Part shown: in pieces, positions 1 to 8,664 of the stretch | Numbering within the stretch: position 1 is the stretch's first letter | Layout: the number at the start of each line of letters is the position of its first letter | Assembly: GCA_029262735.1 (NCBI GenBank) | Contig: JAJCYY010000011.1 | Coordinates: 1 to 53,056, forward strand | Direction of reading: 5' to 3' | From: Chloroflexota bacterium | GTDB taxonomy: Bacteria; Chloroflexota; Dehalococcoidia; Lucifugimonadales; Lucifugimonadaceae | DNA length: 53,056 nt | Notes under the pieces: generated by a model | Told to the model about the DNA's origin: nothing | The model's database searches: none | What the model saw: the letters and a program-made list of their open reading frames with translations, nothing else | Program-made: the position numbers and the translations under genes

Positions 1-1
1 C

Positions 2-553
2 GGCCTGATCGGTCTCGGCATCTACCAGTTCATCGATGGCAACATCGTCGGCGGGATATGGATGGCGTTCATCGGCCTCTTTCTTCAAGCGGCTTCACGC
101 GGCGAAAGGCAGGCCGAGAGCGCACGCAACGCGATGGCGAAGGTGCCGTTGATGTCAGCCGTGCAGCGAGCACCGCACATGGCCGATGCCACGGAGCGAG
201 TGAACGATGTGATGAACGCAGTGATTGGCCGCGGTCTTCAACAGGTTGTACCTGTCGTCGAAGACGGCGTTCCCATCGGTTTCTTCACGGCCGAAGACGC
301 CCGTCGGTTTCCGCCGTCAGACTGGGTAAACCTCTCTATTGGCGGAGTGATCCGCAGGCACCAGCCGTTTGCTGTTCAGCTCTCCGACGATGCCGTCGAT
401 GTGCTCAATTTGTTGCAGGCAAGGAATGTTCGCTACGCGCTCGTGCTCTCCGGAGACAACGTCGTCGGCGTAGTCGGATACGCAGAGCTGGAGTCGCTCG
501 TCCAGTTCACGAACGCCGGTGACGACGCGTCTGCAGGCCAGCCGCAGGTCTAG
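2..553 (+). CDS. Site-2 protease (peptidase M50) with C-terminal CBS domains, 5' truncated
   Basis: The reading frame is open from the first bases of the window, so only the C-terminal part of the gene is present (about 183 codons). The first visible stretch is a hydrophobic segment ending in GGIWMAFIGLFL, the usual last membrane helix of Rip/SpoIVFB-type intramembrane zinc proteases. After a basic linker (SRGERQAESARNAM) come two CBS-like half-repeats, roughly codons 45-105 and 110-170, containing VPVVEDGVPIGFF and VLSGDNVVGVVGYAEL. The zinc-binding HExxH lies upstream of the window and cannot be checked. CBS domains in this family sense nucleotides or ligands and tune cleavage of a membrane substrate. 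The ATG at 62 lies inside the last helix and is not a credible start. The 3' end overlaps the convergent histidine kinase gene by 47 bp. Confidence 0.8.
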   Translation, partial: GLIGLGIYQFIDGNIVGGIWMAFIGLFLQAASRGERQAESARNAMAKVPLMSAVQRAPHMADATERVNDVMNAVIGRGLQQVVPVVEDGVPIGFFTAEDARRFPPSDWVNLSIGGVIRRHQPFAVQLSDDAVDVLNLLQARNVRYALVLSGDNVVGVVGYAELESLVQFTNAGDDASAGQPQV

Positions 554-3500
554 CAGCTTTTGGCTTCGTTTTCACCCCGCCCAGTTTCGAGGCAGCGGGT
601 GCCAGTTCCCTGGCTCTCCGACGTGCCGGTGTCTTTGGTTTTTCGGCAACTGCCGGTTGATCCGCGGGTCTCACACCCGGCAGGGTGACGGTTACGGTGG
701 TGCCGACTCCGATTTTGCTCTCGATAGTCGCAGTTCCGCCATGCAGTTCCACGATTTTCCGGGCGATGTACAGGCCAAGACCGGAACCCTGGACAGTGCG
801 AGTTCGGGAATTTTTCAATCGTATTCCAGAGTCCCAGACCCGCTCAATTTCGGCGACCGGTATTCCGGGCCCGGTGTCAATCACGCTTATCTTGAGGTCG
901 TCTTCCTGGACACTCACGTCGATAGATACGGTTGCGTCCTGGGGTGAGTATTTTGAAGCGTTGGAGAGAAGGTTGAGCACGACCTGGGTCAGACGCAGGT
1001 GGTCGGCGTTGATTGCGAAATGAGCAGGTGGGAGGTTCAACGAAAGCGTCTGCCCGAGTAAACTGAAGACAGGCTGCTGAGCATCGACGATCTCACGCAT
1101 GAGGTTGCTGACATCGACTTCTGAGAGGTCCAGTTCGTAGTCGAGGCCCAGTAGGTCGCCGATCATCTTGTCCAGTTTTCCGGCGGTTTTCTGGATTACC
1201 GAAACTGCATGCGATTGACCTTCGTTCAGTTGCTTCTCTGCGCCGGCTGAGAGGACATCTGCAAGCGCAATGATGCTTGTGAGTTGGTTGCGCATTTCGT
1301 GGGAGACGGTTGAGACGGTACGGGAACGCTCAACAAGCTTCTCTTGCAACTCACGGTTCTCTGATACTGCACGCCTGCCGCGGATACGCTCGGAGACGTC
1401 GTAGCCGATAAGCGTCACGCCAGTTACCAGGCCGTCGATCTCGGTGACCGGTTGCACCCACACCTCGGCAGAGTGCGATCCGAACGAGGTAGTGACGGTT
1501 GCGGGAATGCCGCGCAGCGCCTGGCGTATTGCCTCTTCGAGTTTTGGCAGCTTTCCGGTCAGTTCGAAGATTGACTTCCCGAGCATGTCTTCACGTCGAA
1601 TGCCGAGTGTTTCGAGCCCGTGACCTTCGAGCCTTGAGCAGACTCCGTTCGTGTCAGCACTGATGAGCGCGACAGGGGCACTGTCCAGTAGGAGGTTGAG
1701 CTGTTTTCTCGTTTCTCGCAGGTCTCTTGCTGACTCGCGGATCGAGCGATACGCCTGCCATCCAGTCTGGGCTCCTATCAGCTGACCTGAGAGTGCGGCG
1801 GCCAGCCTCATCTGCTTGTACGACACCACAGACGGCTGTTCACTCAAAAGCAGCAGAGCACAGACAGGACCTTCGCCTGCGTTCACAGGGATGCTCAAGA
1901 GTGACGCGAAATTATCGAATACGCTGTGCTGTTTAGGTGCCCATTCAGCTTTGGATGAAGCCAGGGAAAGCGCGAGCGGTTCTGGCGACCTTGCGATCTC
2001 GGGAGAAGGCAGCGATGCGAGCAGTATTGCGCCTGCGTCCTGATCGTTGGACGAATCCGCGGAGTCATATCGCACCAGTGCGACGCTGGTGAACGGATCG
2101 ATCTCTATGAACAGCGCTCTCTCGTGCGGAAGCAGCGTTGCGATCATCGGCCCCAGAGACCTCAACGCCTGCACCGGCTCGTGGAACTCTGCTGCCTGCG
2201 CGCCGATCTGAATGGTCGTCTCCAGCTGTCGCTGTGACTCCCTGGTGGCTTCCGTCTCAAGGATCCGCTCAAGTGGTCCGGACAGGAACCGGCAAGCGCG
2301 CTCCAACCGTGCGAGATTGGCGGTTGTGAACGGCTCGTCTTCTCGCTCCCACACCGTGACGACGCCGAGCACGCGCTGGTCCGCCTTGACGGCTGCGCGC
2401 ATTGAGCGGATCTCTCCAGAGACATGACCCAGATCGCGACCGGGTTCCGGTAGGCCCAGGCCCGCAATTCCGAGCGCCTCGAACTCGTCAGGCTCAAGCT
2501 GAACCGCCTCCTCACCGGTGATGGCATCGGAGGCTGTGTCGTAACTGTGGCGATGTCGGTAGGTATTTGCAGACGCGTCGGTAGTGCCCCAGGTGATGCG
2601 CGCGCTCGGAATGATCTCGAGCAGCCACTCCGTGACAGAAGCGAAGAGAGTCGGCGTGTCTGGCGATTCTGCAGCCGCTATTGTCAGTGCGAGCAGGAGC
2701 TTTGGTGATACAAAGCCGGAGTCAGCCGTTGAATCGTCTGGTTCAGGCACAGAACCGGGTCTGCCACCAGAGAGACCCACGCCGAGGTGCACGGCAGGAG
2801 AAATGCTCTCCAGCAGGCTGATTACTTCGCCAGAATCCCCGACAGCGGATGAAAAACCGGCGAGCAGGACGCCCATCACCTCACCAGCTTCACGGAGCGG
2901 AATGGCAGCTACTGCCTGGAGACCGGAGGAGCGCCAGTGGGCTATCGTCGCCGTTGGTACGCCGATGCGGTCTGAGCTGGATGCGGAAATGAATATGGGA
3001 GCGCCGGTTTTCAGGACGCGCTGTTCGATTGATCCGGCAAGCTGCCACTCGAATCCTGGAGCGAGCGGGCCGTGCTCTTGTTCTCCGTTGTTGGAGGCAG
3101 CAGCCACGTAGCAACGGGAGCTTACGGGATCAGTGGCGTGGATGGATATGGCGGAGACGGGCAGTCGGCGGGCGATGACCTTTCGAGCCGCATCCAGGAA
3201 CTCCCCGTTGTGGTCCCTTGAGGCGAGAAGTCCGATCTGACGCACCGTCTCCCGAGATCGGGATGTCGAAGCCAGCATTTCGTCCAGTCCTGCGGCACGA
3301 AGAGTTCCGGAGAGGGTGAGCACAGCGGCTTCGAGCAGGAGGACGGTTTGGGGAGACCAGGATCTGTTGTTGGTTGTGGTGATGACAATCAGCAGGTGCG
3401 CGCCGGCAGCAAGTTCTGCGCGTGCGGCGATAAAGGCTCCGGAAATCTCCTCACCTGCGATGACCGCCGGTTCGAATAGCGCCAGGGAATCCAAAGACTC

Positions 3501-4175
3501 CACTCTCACGGAAGCCGAACCGTTACGGGGGACCAGGGACGGCGGAAGCTCGAGACCGCCTGATGCTGCTTCGGTTCCGTGAGCTGTCGAGTGTGCCAGT
3601 GTTTCGTACAGCCCGGAGATGCCGGTTGAGCGAGCGATGACGACGGAATCTGTGCTCGTTGCATCACGCATTTCACTGGCGAACCGCGTACACAGATCGT
3701 CGACACTGTCGGTGTTGTGTAGTGCCAGCGTACGCAGTACGGATGCGACATCAATTACAGGCTGTGGGACCGGTACTGTTCCAGTACTCTCCGCTCTACC
3801 GGCCGTGGCGTCAACGAATGTGATCCATCCGCCTGAGGTCTCCGGAGTGATGACGGTGTTGAGCGAGATTCGGGAACTGTCCTGCCGCACGAACGTCACG
3901 GTGTCGCTTTCACCGATCTCCGGTACAAAATGGATGCCGGTCGCTTCGGCCATTGATTCGCGCTCTTCGGCGGCGACCACTCTGTCCAGCAGTGAGATCG
4001 CAGCCTCTTCGCCGACCAAAGCGGCGAGTGACAGGCCGGTCAGATCTTCCGGGCGTGTGTATCCCAGCGCTTCGGCGGCGGAGCCAGAAACAGACAGGAC
4101 GCGACCGTCTGCATCGAAACCGATCGTTGCATCGTTATTGATGCCTTTTGAACGGGCGCCGTGAGATTCTGTCAT
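507..4175 (-). CDS. Large multi-sensor histidine kinase (PAS-GAF repeats-PAS-HisKA-HATPase)
   Basis: This 1222-residue protein has no evident membrane segment, so it is probably a cytoplasmic sensor. Residues about 15-125 form a PAS domain. About 140-815 hold three or four divergent GAF-like units, recognisable by repeated strands such as AVAAIPLREAGEVMGVLLAG. About 825-940 form a second PAS. The kinase core follows: the phospho-acceptor His is H959 in SHEMRNQ, the N box is NLLSNASKYSP near residue 1066, and the G boxes are DTGPGIP and GSGLGLYIARK. The last 55 residues are a Lys/Ala/Pro/Arg-rich tail. No response regulator is adjacent, so its partner is unknown. The domain order is clear; individual GAF boundaries are approximate. 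The start at 4175 has only a weak ribosome binding site. The 3' end overlaps the convergent protease gene. Confidence 0.9.
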   Translation of the reverse strand: MTESHGARSKGINNDATIGFDADGRVLSVSGSAAEALGYTRPEDLTGLSLAALVGEEAAISLLDRVVAAEERESMAEATGIHFVPEIGESDTVTFVRQDSSRISLNTVITPETSGGWITFVDATAGRAESTGTVPVPQPVIDVASVLRTLALHNTDSVDDLCTRFASEMRDATSTDSVVIARSTGISGLYETLAHSTAHGTEAASGGLELPPSLVPRNGSASVRVESLDSLALFEPAVIAGEEISGAFIAARAELAAGAHLLIVITTTNNRSWSPQTVLLLEAAVLTLSGTLRAAGLDEMLASTSRSRETVRQIGLLASRDHNGEFLDAARKVIARRLPVSAISIHATDPVSSRCYVAAASNNGEQEHGPLAPGFEWQLAGSIEQRVLKTGAPIFISASSSDRIGVPTATIAHWRSSGLQAVAAIPLREAGEVMGVLLAGFSSAVGDSGEVISLLESISPAVHLGVGLSGGRPGSVPEPDDSTADSGFVSPKLLLALTIAAAESPDTPTLFASVTEWLLEIIPSARITWGTTDASANTYRHRHSYDTASDAITGEEAVQLEPDEFEALGIAGLGLPEPGRDLGHVSGEIRSMRAAVKADQRVLGVVTVWEREDEPFTTANLARLERACRFLSGPLERILETEATRESQRQLETTIQIGAQAAEFHEPVQALRSLGPMIATLLPHERALFIEIDPFTSVALVRYDSADSSNDQDAGAILLASLPSPEIARSPEPLALSLASSKAEWAPKQHSVFDNFASLLSIPVNAGEGPVCALLLLSEQPSVVSYKQMRLAAALSGQLIGAQTGWQAYRSIRESARDLRETRKQLNLLLDSAPVALISADTNGVCSRLEGHGLETLGIRREDMLGKSIFELTGKLPKLEEAIRQALRGIPATVTTSFGSHSAEVWVQPVTEIDGLVTGVTLIGYDVSERIRGRRAVSENRELQEKLVERSRTVSTVSHEMRNQLTSIIALADVLSAGAEKQLNEGQSHAVSVIQKTAGKLDKMIGDLLGLDYELDLSEVDVSNLMREIVDAQQPVFSLLGQTLSLNLPPAHFAINADHLRLTQVVLNLLSNASKYSPQDATVSIDVSVQEDDLKISVIDTGPGIPVAEIERVWDSGIRLKNSRTRTVQGSGLGLYIARKIVELHGGTATIESKIGVGTTVTVTLPGVRPADQPAVAEKPKTPARRRARELAPAASKLGGVKTKPKAARPAAGLQTRRHRRS

Positions 4176-4392
4176 TTCAGGTCTGACTGGGGTGGGTGAC
4201 CGCCATCACCTCGCCGGATCGTTGGCGCACATGAACTGGAGTGCGCACGAATTCGCTTGACCACTGCATTTAATAATCGGGACCAATTGATCTGGTCCGG
4301 TGGATTATCGAATTGAGACAGCACACCGTGTCAGTTCAGAGTTGGTACGAATTGGCACACATTCGTGTTGTCAAGTCCAATCCTGCGAGCGG

Positions 4393-4773
4393 CTAACCGA
4401 GATCGTTGACGCTTAACACCGCTCTCCGATGACGCCCGGTACCAATGAGCCGTTCACCCCTGCGAGCCTCGACAGAAAAGGTCAGTTGGTTGTCGGAAAT
4501 CGTAATGAGCACCGCGGTGGTCGAGATGAGGTCTCCCGGTCTGGCCGGTGCAACGTGCTTCACGTCGACATGGAACCCGACTGTTGTGAAGTCTGAGGGA
4601 AGCTCGGCCCTCGCAAGTTCGGCGCAGGTGGTCTCCATCTCCATAATCATGGAAGGGCTCGACAGCACCTCGTGGCCAGCGATGCCCGACGGGTTGTACT
4701 GATGTGAGGCACTCACTACCCATTCGCGACGCAACTCCAGGCCTTCGAGCAGGCTGCTCGCATCGTTCGGCAT
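4393..4773 (-). CDS. Hot-dog fold thioesterase, fluoroacetyl-CoA thioesterase (FlK)-like
   Basis: A 126-residue single hot-dog domain. The helix SPSMIMEMETTC followed by TVGFHVDVKHVAPARPGD matches the FlK-type thioesterase pattern. The FlK catalytic triad Thr-Glu-His appears to align with S39, E47 and H68, so Ser would replace Thr. The expected role is hydrolysis of an acyl-CoA or acyl-ACP; the substrate cannot be read from the sequence, and fluoroacetate specificity should not be assumed. The start codon lies 2 bp after the fabI stop, so the two genes are almost certainly co-transcribed and translationally coupled. This suggests release or editing of acyl chains made with the help of FabI. 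Confidence 0.8.
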   Translation of the reverse strand: MPNDASSLLEGLELRREWVVSASHQYNPSGIAGHEVLSSPSMIMEMETTCAELARAELPSDFTTVGFHVDVKHVAPARPGDLISTTAVLITISDNQLTFSVEARRGERLIGTGRHRRAVLSVNDLG

Positions 4774-4775
4774 GA

Positions 4776-5555
4776 TTAGAGCGCCATGATGCCGTATCCG
4801 GCATCCACGGGAATCACCGCACCGGTCGTGCCGGTTGCGAGGTCGCTCAACAGAAACAGCGCCATGTTAGCGACTTCATCGTGCGTGATTGGCCGCTTGA
4901 GAGGCGAACGTTCCTGGTGGGCGCGGCGCATCTCGTTGAAGCCGGGGATGGAGCGGGCGGCAAGAGTGGGCAGTGGACCGGCAGATATGGCGTTGACCCG
5001 AACCCCGGCCGGCCCGAACTCGGCGGCAAGCTGTCGCATCTCGTTTTCGAGCGCAGCCTTCGCCGTTCCCATGATGTTGTAGCCGGGATACACCTTTACC
5101 GATGCGTCGAAGGTCATGGTGATGATCGCCCCGCCGGATTCTCCCATCAGCGGCGCGCCGTAGCGGACGACTGGAACCAGCGAATAGGCGCTGGCTTCGA
5201 GTGCGGTCCTGAAGCCCTGTAACGAGACAGCCGAGAAGTCACCACCGAGATCGTCGCGTTCAGCGTAGGCAACCGAATGGACGATGAAGTCGAGCGAGCC
5301 CCATTCGCTCGCTATCTTGTCGTAGACGGCCTTCACCTGCTCTTCGTCCGTGGCGTCACATTCGAGAAGCGTCGGGTTGTCCAGTTCGGAGACCGCCTTC
5401 TCGACCGGTCCCTTGAGCCGATCGTTGAGGTAGGTGAAGGCGAGTTCAGCGCCTGCCTCTGCGAGCTGCTTTGAGATCGCCCAGGCGATGCTGCGCTGGT
5501 TTGCGACGCCGAAGACGACGCCTTTCTTTCCGGTCAGGTCAATTGAGACTGGCAT
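4776..5555 (-). CDS. fabI: Enoyl-[acyl-carrier-protein] reductase (NADH), FabI family
   Basis: This 259-residue protein catalyses the last reduction of the fatty acid elongation cycle in the cytoplasm. The N-terminal nucleotide-binding segment is GVANQRSIAWAIS, the FabI variant of the Rossmann motif (residues 16-28). The active-site Y-x6-K is Y159/K166 within YNIMGTAKAALE, followed by the FabI signature NAISAGPLPTLAA. At the position of E. coli Tyr146 there is Phe149 (MTFDAS), resembling the Phe149 arrangement of mycobacterial InhA (DFDPS). Length and motifs are normal for the family. It is the first gene of a two-gene unit with the thioesterase at 4393-4773. Confidence 0.95.
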   Translation of the reverse strand: MPVSIDLTGKKGVVFGVANQRSIAWAISKQLAEAGAELAFTYLNDRLKGPVEKAVSELDNPTLLECDATDEEQVKAVYDKIASEWGSLDFIVHSVAYAERDDLGGDFSAVSLQGFRTALEASAYSLVPVVRYGAPLMGESGGAIITMTFDASVKVYPGYNIMGTAKAALENEMRQLAAEFGPAGVRVNAISAGPLPTLAARSIPGFNEMRRAHQERSPLKRPITHDEVANMALFLLSDLATGTTGAVIPVDAGYGIMAL

Positions 5556-5672
5556 GTTTTTCTCTGGGATTCGGACGGTGCTTTGTGTTGCCTGATAGGG
5601 CGCTGCGTACTGCGTATACCATAGCGGCGCTGTTCAGGCGGAGTCCTGATTGTGAAGGCCCGGAGGAGAATC

Positions 5673-6065
5673 ATGACGGACAGTCCGATTATTCGTCAAT
5701 TCACAACCGCGGTGATCGACGTAAACGACCTCGAGAAAGAGGCTGCTTTCTGGGGCAGGATGATCGGGGAAGGGCCGGGACCGGTAAAAAGTAACGGCGG
5801 CTGGTTAACGGTCGGGGCTTTTCCGAACGGTGTGCAACTCGTCCTGCAGAAGGTCGCTGAGCCGAAGGAGACTAAAGCCCGCATTCACATCGATTACCTG
5901 GTGGACGATGTCGACACGGCGATATCCGAGATCGTCGAGCTGGGTGGACGGCAGATCAGCGAGCCACGTCCGGGTGGGGGAGTGACGATGGCCTACCCCG
6001 AAGGCAACGAGTTTTGCATCGGTTCGTTTACGCGGACGAAGGACGGGGATAGGCTGCCGCAATAG
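5673..6065 (+). CDS. VOC superfamily (glyoxalase/bleomycin-resistance fold) protein
   Basis: A 130-residue single VOC domain with two beta-alpha-beta-beta-beta halves. The start at 5673 is chosen because GGAGG at 5662-5666 is correctly spaced; a GTG 21 bp upstream would place that site inside the gene. Candidate metal ligands are His in RIHIDYLVDD and Glu in YPEGNEFCI, typical of VOC proteins with a divalent metal. The family includes isomerases, dioxygenases and antibiotic-binding proteins, and nothing here selects among them. The gene is divergent from fabI and its 3' end faces the first dehydratase gene with 23 bp between stops. Confidence 0.8.
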   Translation: MTDSPIIRQFTTAVIDVNDLEKEAAFWGRMIGEGPGPVKSNGGWLTVGAFPNGVQLVLQKVAEPKETKARIHIDYLVDDVDTAISEIVELGGRQISEPRPGGGVTMAYPEGNEFCIGSFTRTKDGDRLPQ

Positions 6066-6088
6066 TCGCGCCTCTCCGTCAGACGCGG

Positions 6089-7243
6089 CTACCAGTTCGT
6101 GTGCGAGCCGTCCTTGCGGCTCAGGTGCGGCGCCTCCCATGGCCGGAACGGCTCTGTCAACTGGGACTCGTCTACCTCGATACCCAGTCCGGGTGCGGAT
6201 GGAACCTCAAATCTTGCCCGCTCGAACTTGAGCTGGCTCTGGAATATACGGTCGTCGTCATGCCTGTCCGCAGCCCACGGATTGCGCCACGTCTCCAGCC
6301 AGGTGAAGTTTGCGATAGCGGCAGCGAAGTGCACGGTTGCGATGGTGCAGATTGGCCCAAGCGGATTGTGCGGCATCATGTCGATGTAGTGAGCCTCGGC
6401 CCATCCGGCAACCTTCATGGCCTCCGTGAATCCGCCGACGTTACACAGGTCAAGTCGGGCGTAGTTCGTGATGCCGCGCTCGATGTACGGCAAGAACTGC
6501 CACTTCGATGCGAACTCCTCGCCAATCGCAAACGGCACTGGCGTCATCTTGCGTAGAGCCTCGTAGGCTTCAGGCGTCTCGTCCCGAATTGGCTCTTCGA
6601 TGAAGTCCAGTGTGTGCGGTGGAATCATCTGCAGCAGCGAGGCTGTCTCTGCGACTGAGAGCCTGTGGTGGTAGTCGGTGCCGAGCACAGGAGCGTTGCC
6701 CAGCGCTTCGCGGGTCTTTACCCACCACTCGACTGTATTGCCGATCGACTCTCGTGGCTCGTAGACATTGGTCGTATCTATGCCCTGCTTATCGTTGCTG
6801 AGCCGCATGCAGTTCCAACCGGCTTCGACTATCGCCTGCGCCTGCTCGACCATCTCAGGGCCGGGGCTCGCTGCAGTTGTGGCGAACGTTGGCACGAAGT
6901 CACGGTGCTTGCCACCTAGCAGCTCATAAACCGGAACGCCAAGCGCCTTGCCAGCGATGTCGTAGAGTGCGATGTCGATGGCGGATATGGCTGCGGTAAG
7001 CGTGCGGCCGCCTTCGAAGTACTGGCCGCGGTACATCTCTTGCCACAGCGCACCGCGCTTCATCGGGTCGCGGCCGATTAGCCATTCCCTGTAGTGCTCA
7101 ATCACTCCGGCTACAGCCAGTTCACGGCCTGAGAAACCGGACTCTCCCCAGCCGTAGATGCCTTCGTCGGTCTCGACTTTCACCACCAGTTGGTTGCGAC
7201 GGCCGACCCAGACCGGAAAGGGTTTTACATCAGTGATCTTCAT
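6089..7243 (-). CDS. Mandelate racemase/enolase-superfamily sugar-acid dehydratase, paralogue 1
   Basis: A 384-residue enolase-superfamily protein closest in pattern to D-galactonate dehydratase (DgoD). Residues 1-115 are the capping domain (GWGESGFSGRE). In the barrel, the metal ligands are D190, E216 and E242, spaced 26 and 26 residues as in DgoD. H192 (TDYHHR), H292 (PHNPLGP) and E317 complete the dehydratase-type site. The predicted reaction is loss of water from an aldonic acid to a 2-keto-3-deoxy acid; the exact sugar is unknown. It is very similar to the neighbour at 7334-8488 and both are preceded by the same short repeat, so the pair arose by tandem duplication. The two differ most at residues 120-165 and in the last 65 residues, regions likely to affect substrate choice. 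Confidence 0.9.
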   Translation of the reverse strand: MKITDVKPFPVWVGRRNQLVVKVETDEGIYGWGESGFSGRELAVAGVIEHYREWLIGRDPMKRGALWQEMYRGQYFEGGRTLTAAISAIDIALYDIAGKALGVPVYELLGGKHRDFVPTFATTAASPGPEMVEQAQAIVEAGWNCMRLSNDKQGIDTTNVYEPRESIGNTVEWWVKTREALGNAPVLGTDYHHRLSVAETASLLQMIPPHTLDFIEEPIRDETPEAYEALRKMTPVPFAIGEEFASKWQFLPYIERGITNYARLDLCNVGGFTEAMKVAGWAEAHYIDMMPHNPLGPICTIATVHFAAAIANFTWLETWRNPWAADRHDDDRIFQSQLKFERARFEVPSAPGLGIEVDESQLTEPFRPWEAPHLSRKDGSHTNW

Positions 7244-7252
7244 TTTTTTATA

Positions 7253-8628
7253 TTTCTTCGCCGGACTTAAGAGGTTGAATGATGGATTGTGTGTTTTTCG
7301 CCGAAGACGGGAATGACGAAACAGTATCCGACTCTACGCGTTCGTGTGTGAGCCGTCTCTCCTGTGCAGATGTGTCATTTCCGAATGCCTGAACGGTTCC
7401 GTCAGGCTCGCCTCGTCGACTTCAACGCCGAGGCCCGGTTGATCGAGTAGCGTCACCTTGCCGCCGGTGACTTCAGGTTGCACCGGGAATACCTCCTTGT
7501 CGTAGAAGTTCAGGTGCTCACCCGGCGATTCCCTGATCTCTAGCCACGAGAAGTTCGGAACGGCCGTCGCCATGTGCGCCGTCGCAGCAACACATATCGG
7601 GCCTAACGGGTTGTGCGGCATCAGGTCTATGTAGTGCGCCTCTGCCCACCCGGCTACCTTCATCGCCTCGGTAATCCCCCCGACGTTGCAGACGTCTATC
7701 CGTGCGTAGTTTGTGATTCCGCGCTCGATGTACGGCAAGAACTGCCACTTGGAGGCGAACTCCTCGCCGATGGCAAACGGCACGTTCGTCAGCTTGCGAA
7801 GCTCTTCGTACGCCTCGGGAGTCTCGTCTCGAATCGGCTCCTCGATGAAGTCCAGCGTGTGTTGCGGCATCATCTGGCAGAACGAAGCCGTCTCTGCGAC
7901 CGAGTACCTGTGGTGCGTGTCCGTTCCCAGCACCGGCGCGATGCCGATCGACTCACGGACCTTTGTCAGTCCTTCTGCAGCCATCGCCATGTGCTCACGC
8001 GGCTCGAATACGGCGTCATTCTTTTCCTGCGGAAAACTGTGATGCATGCGCATGCAGTTGAAGCCGTCTGCGAGGATGGCCTTCGCGATCTCAATCATCT
8101 CTTCAGGCGAATCGCCGTCGCCGGTGGCAAAGGTCGGAACGTAGTCACGCTGCTTGCCGCCTAGCAACTCGTACACGGGTACGCCGAGCTTCTTGCCAAC
8201 TATGTCGTGCAGGGCGATGTCGATGGCGGATATGGCGCCTGTGAGCGCCCGGCCGCCTTCGAAGTACTGGCTGCGGTACATCTCCTGCCACAGCGCGCCG
8301 CGCCGCATGGGATCGCGGCCTACGAGCCATTCCCTGTAGTGCTGCACTGCGCCCACTACGGCTAGTTCGCGGCTTGAGAGGCCGGATTCCCCCCAGCCAT
8401 AGATGCCTTCGTCGGTTTCGACCTTTACGAGCATCTGGTTGCGGGTGCCGACCCAGACGGGAAAGCTCTTGATATCAGTGATCTTCATGTTTTTTCTTCG
8501 CCGGACTTGAGTGTTTGATTGATGGAATGAGAGCCATCAGCCGAAGTCGACTGTTTTTCTTCTCTTTTTATTCTTCGCCGGACACGGATGGTTCAAAGAG
8601 GATTCAGAGCTTTTTGCCGAAGTCGAGT
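7253..8628. repeat. Three-copy intergenic repeat flanking dehydratase paralogue 2
   Basis: TTTCTTCGCCGGACTT occurs at 7253-7268 and again at 8493-8508, each time just upstream of a dehydratase start codon. A third, partly diverged copy (ATTCTTCGCCGGAC) is at 8570-8583. Each is followed 30-50 bp later by a GCCGAAG box (about 7298, 8540 and 8620). CTTCG and CGAAG are complementary, so each unit could fold. The span covers gene 7334-8488; the repeat units themselves lie only in the two intergenic gaps. They look like remnants of the duplication or a small dispersed repeat family. Confidence 0.6.
7334..8488 (-). CDS. Mandelate racemase/enolase-superfamily sugar-acid dehydratase, paralogue 2
   Basis: A 384-residue tandem paralogue of the gene at 6089-7243, with the same numbering of active-site residues: metal ligands D190, E216, E242; H192 in TDTHHR; H292 in PHNPLGP; E317. 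The capping-domain text (GWGESGLSSRE) and the EFASKWQFLPYIERG stretch are almost unchanged between copies. This copy carries HHSFPQEKNDAVFEPRE around residues 149-165, where paralogue 1 has a different loop, and a distinct segment near 320-350. A shift in aldonate substrate between copies is therefore plausible but unproven. It lies in a co-directional block with the acyl-CoA dehydrogenase upstream and paralogue 1 downstream. Confidence 0.9.
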   Translation of the reverse strand: MKITDIKSFPVWVGTRNQMLVKVETDEGIYGWGESGLSSRELAVVGAVQHYREWLVGRDPMRRGALWQEMYRSQYFEGGRALTGAISAIDIALHDIVGKKLGVPVYELLGGKQRDYVPTFATGDGDSPEEMIEIAKAILADGFNCMRMHHSFPQEKNDAVFEPREHMAMAAEGLTKVRESIGIAPVLGTDTHHRYSVAETASFCQMMPQHTLDFIEEPIRDETPEAYEELRKLTNVPFAIGEEFASKWQFLPYIERGITNYARIDVCNVGGITEAMKVAGWAEAHYIDLMPHNPLGPICVAATAHMATAVPNFSWLEIRESPGEHLNFYDKEVFPVQPEVTGGKVTLLDQPGLGVEVDEASLTEPFRHSEMTHLHRRDGSHTNA

Positions 8629-8664
8629 TTGATTTTAGTTAATCGTCGGCGCTACGACACTCTC

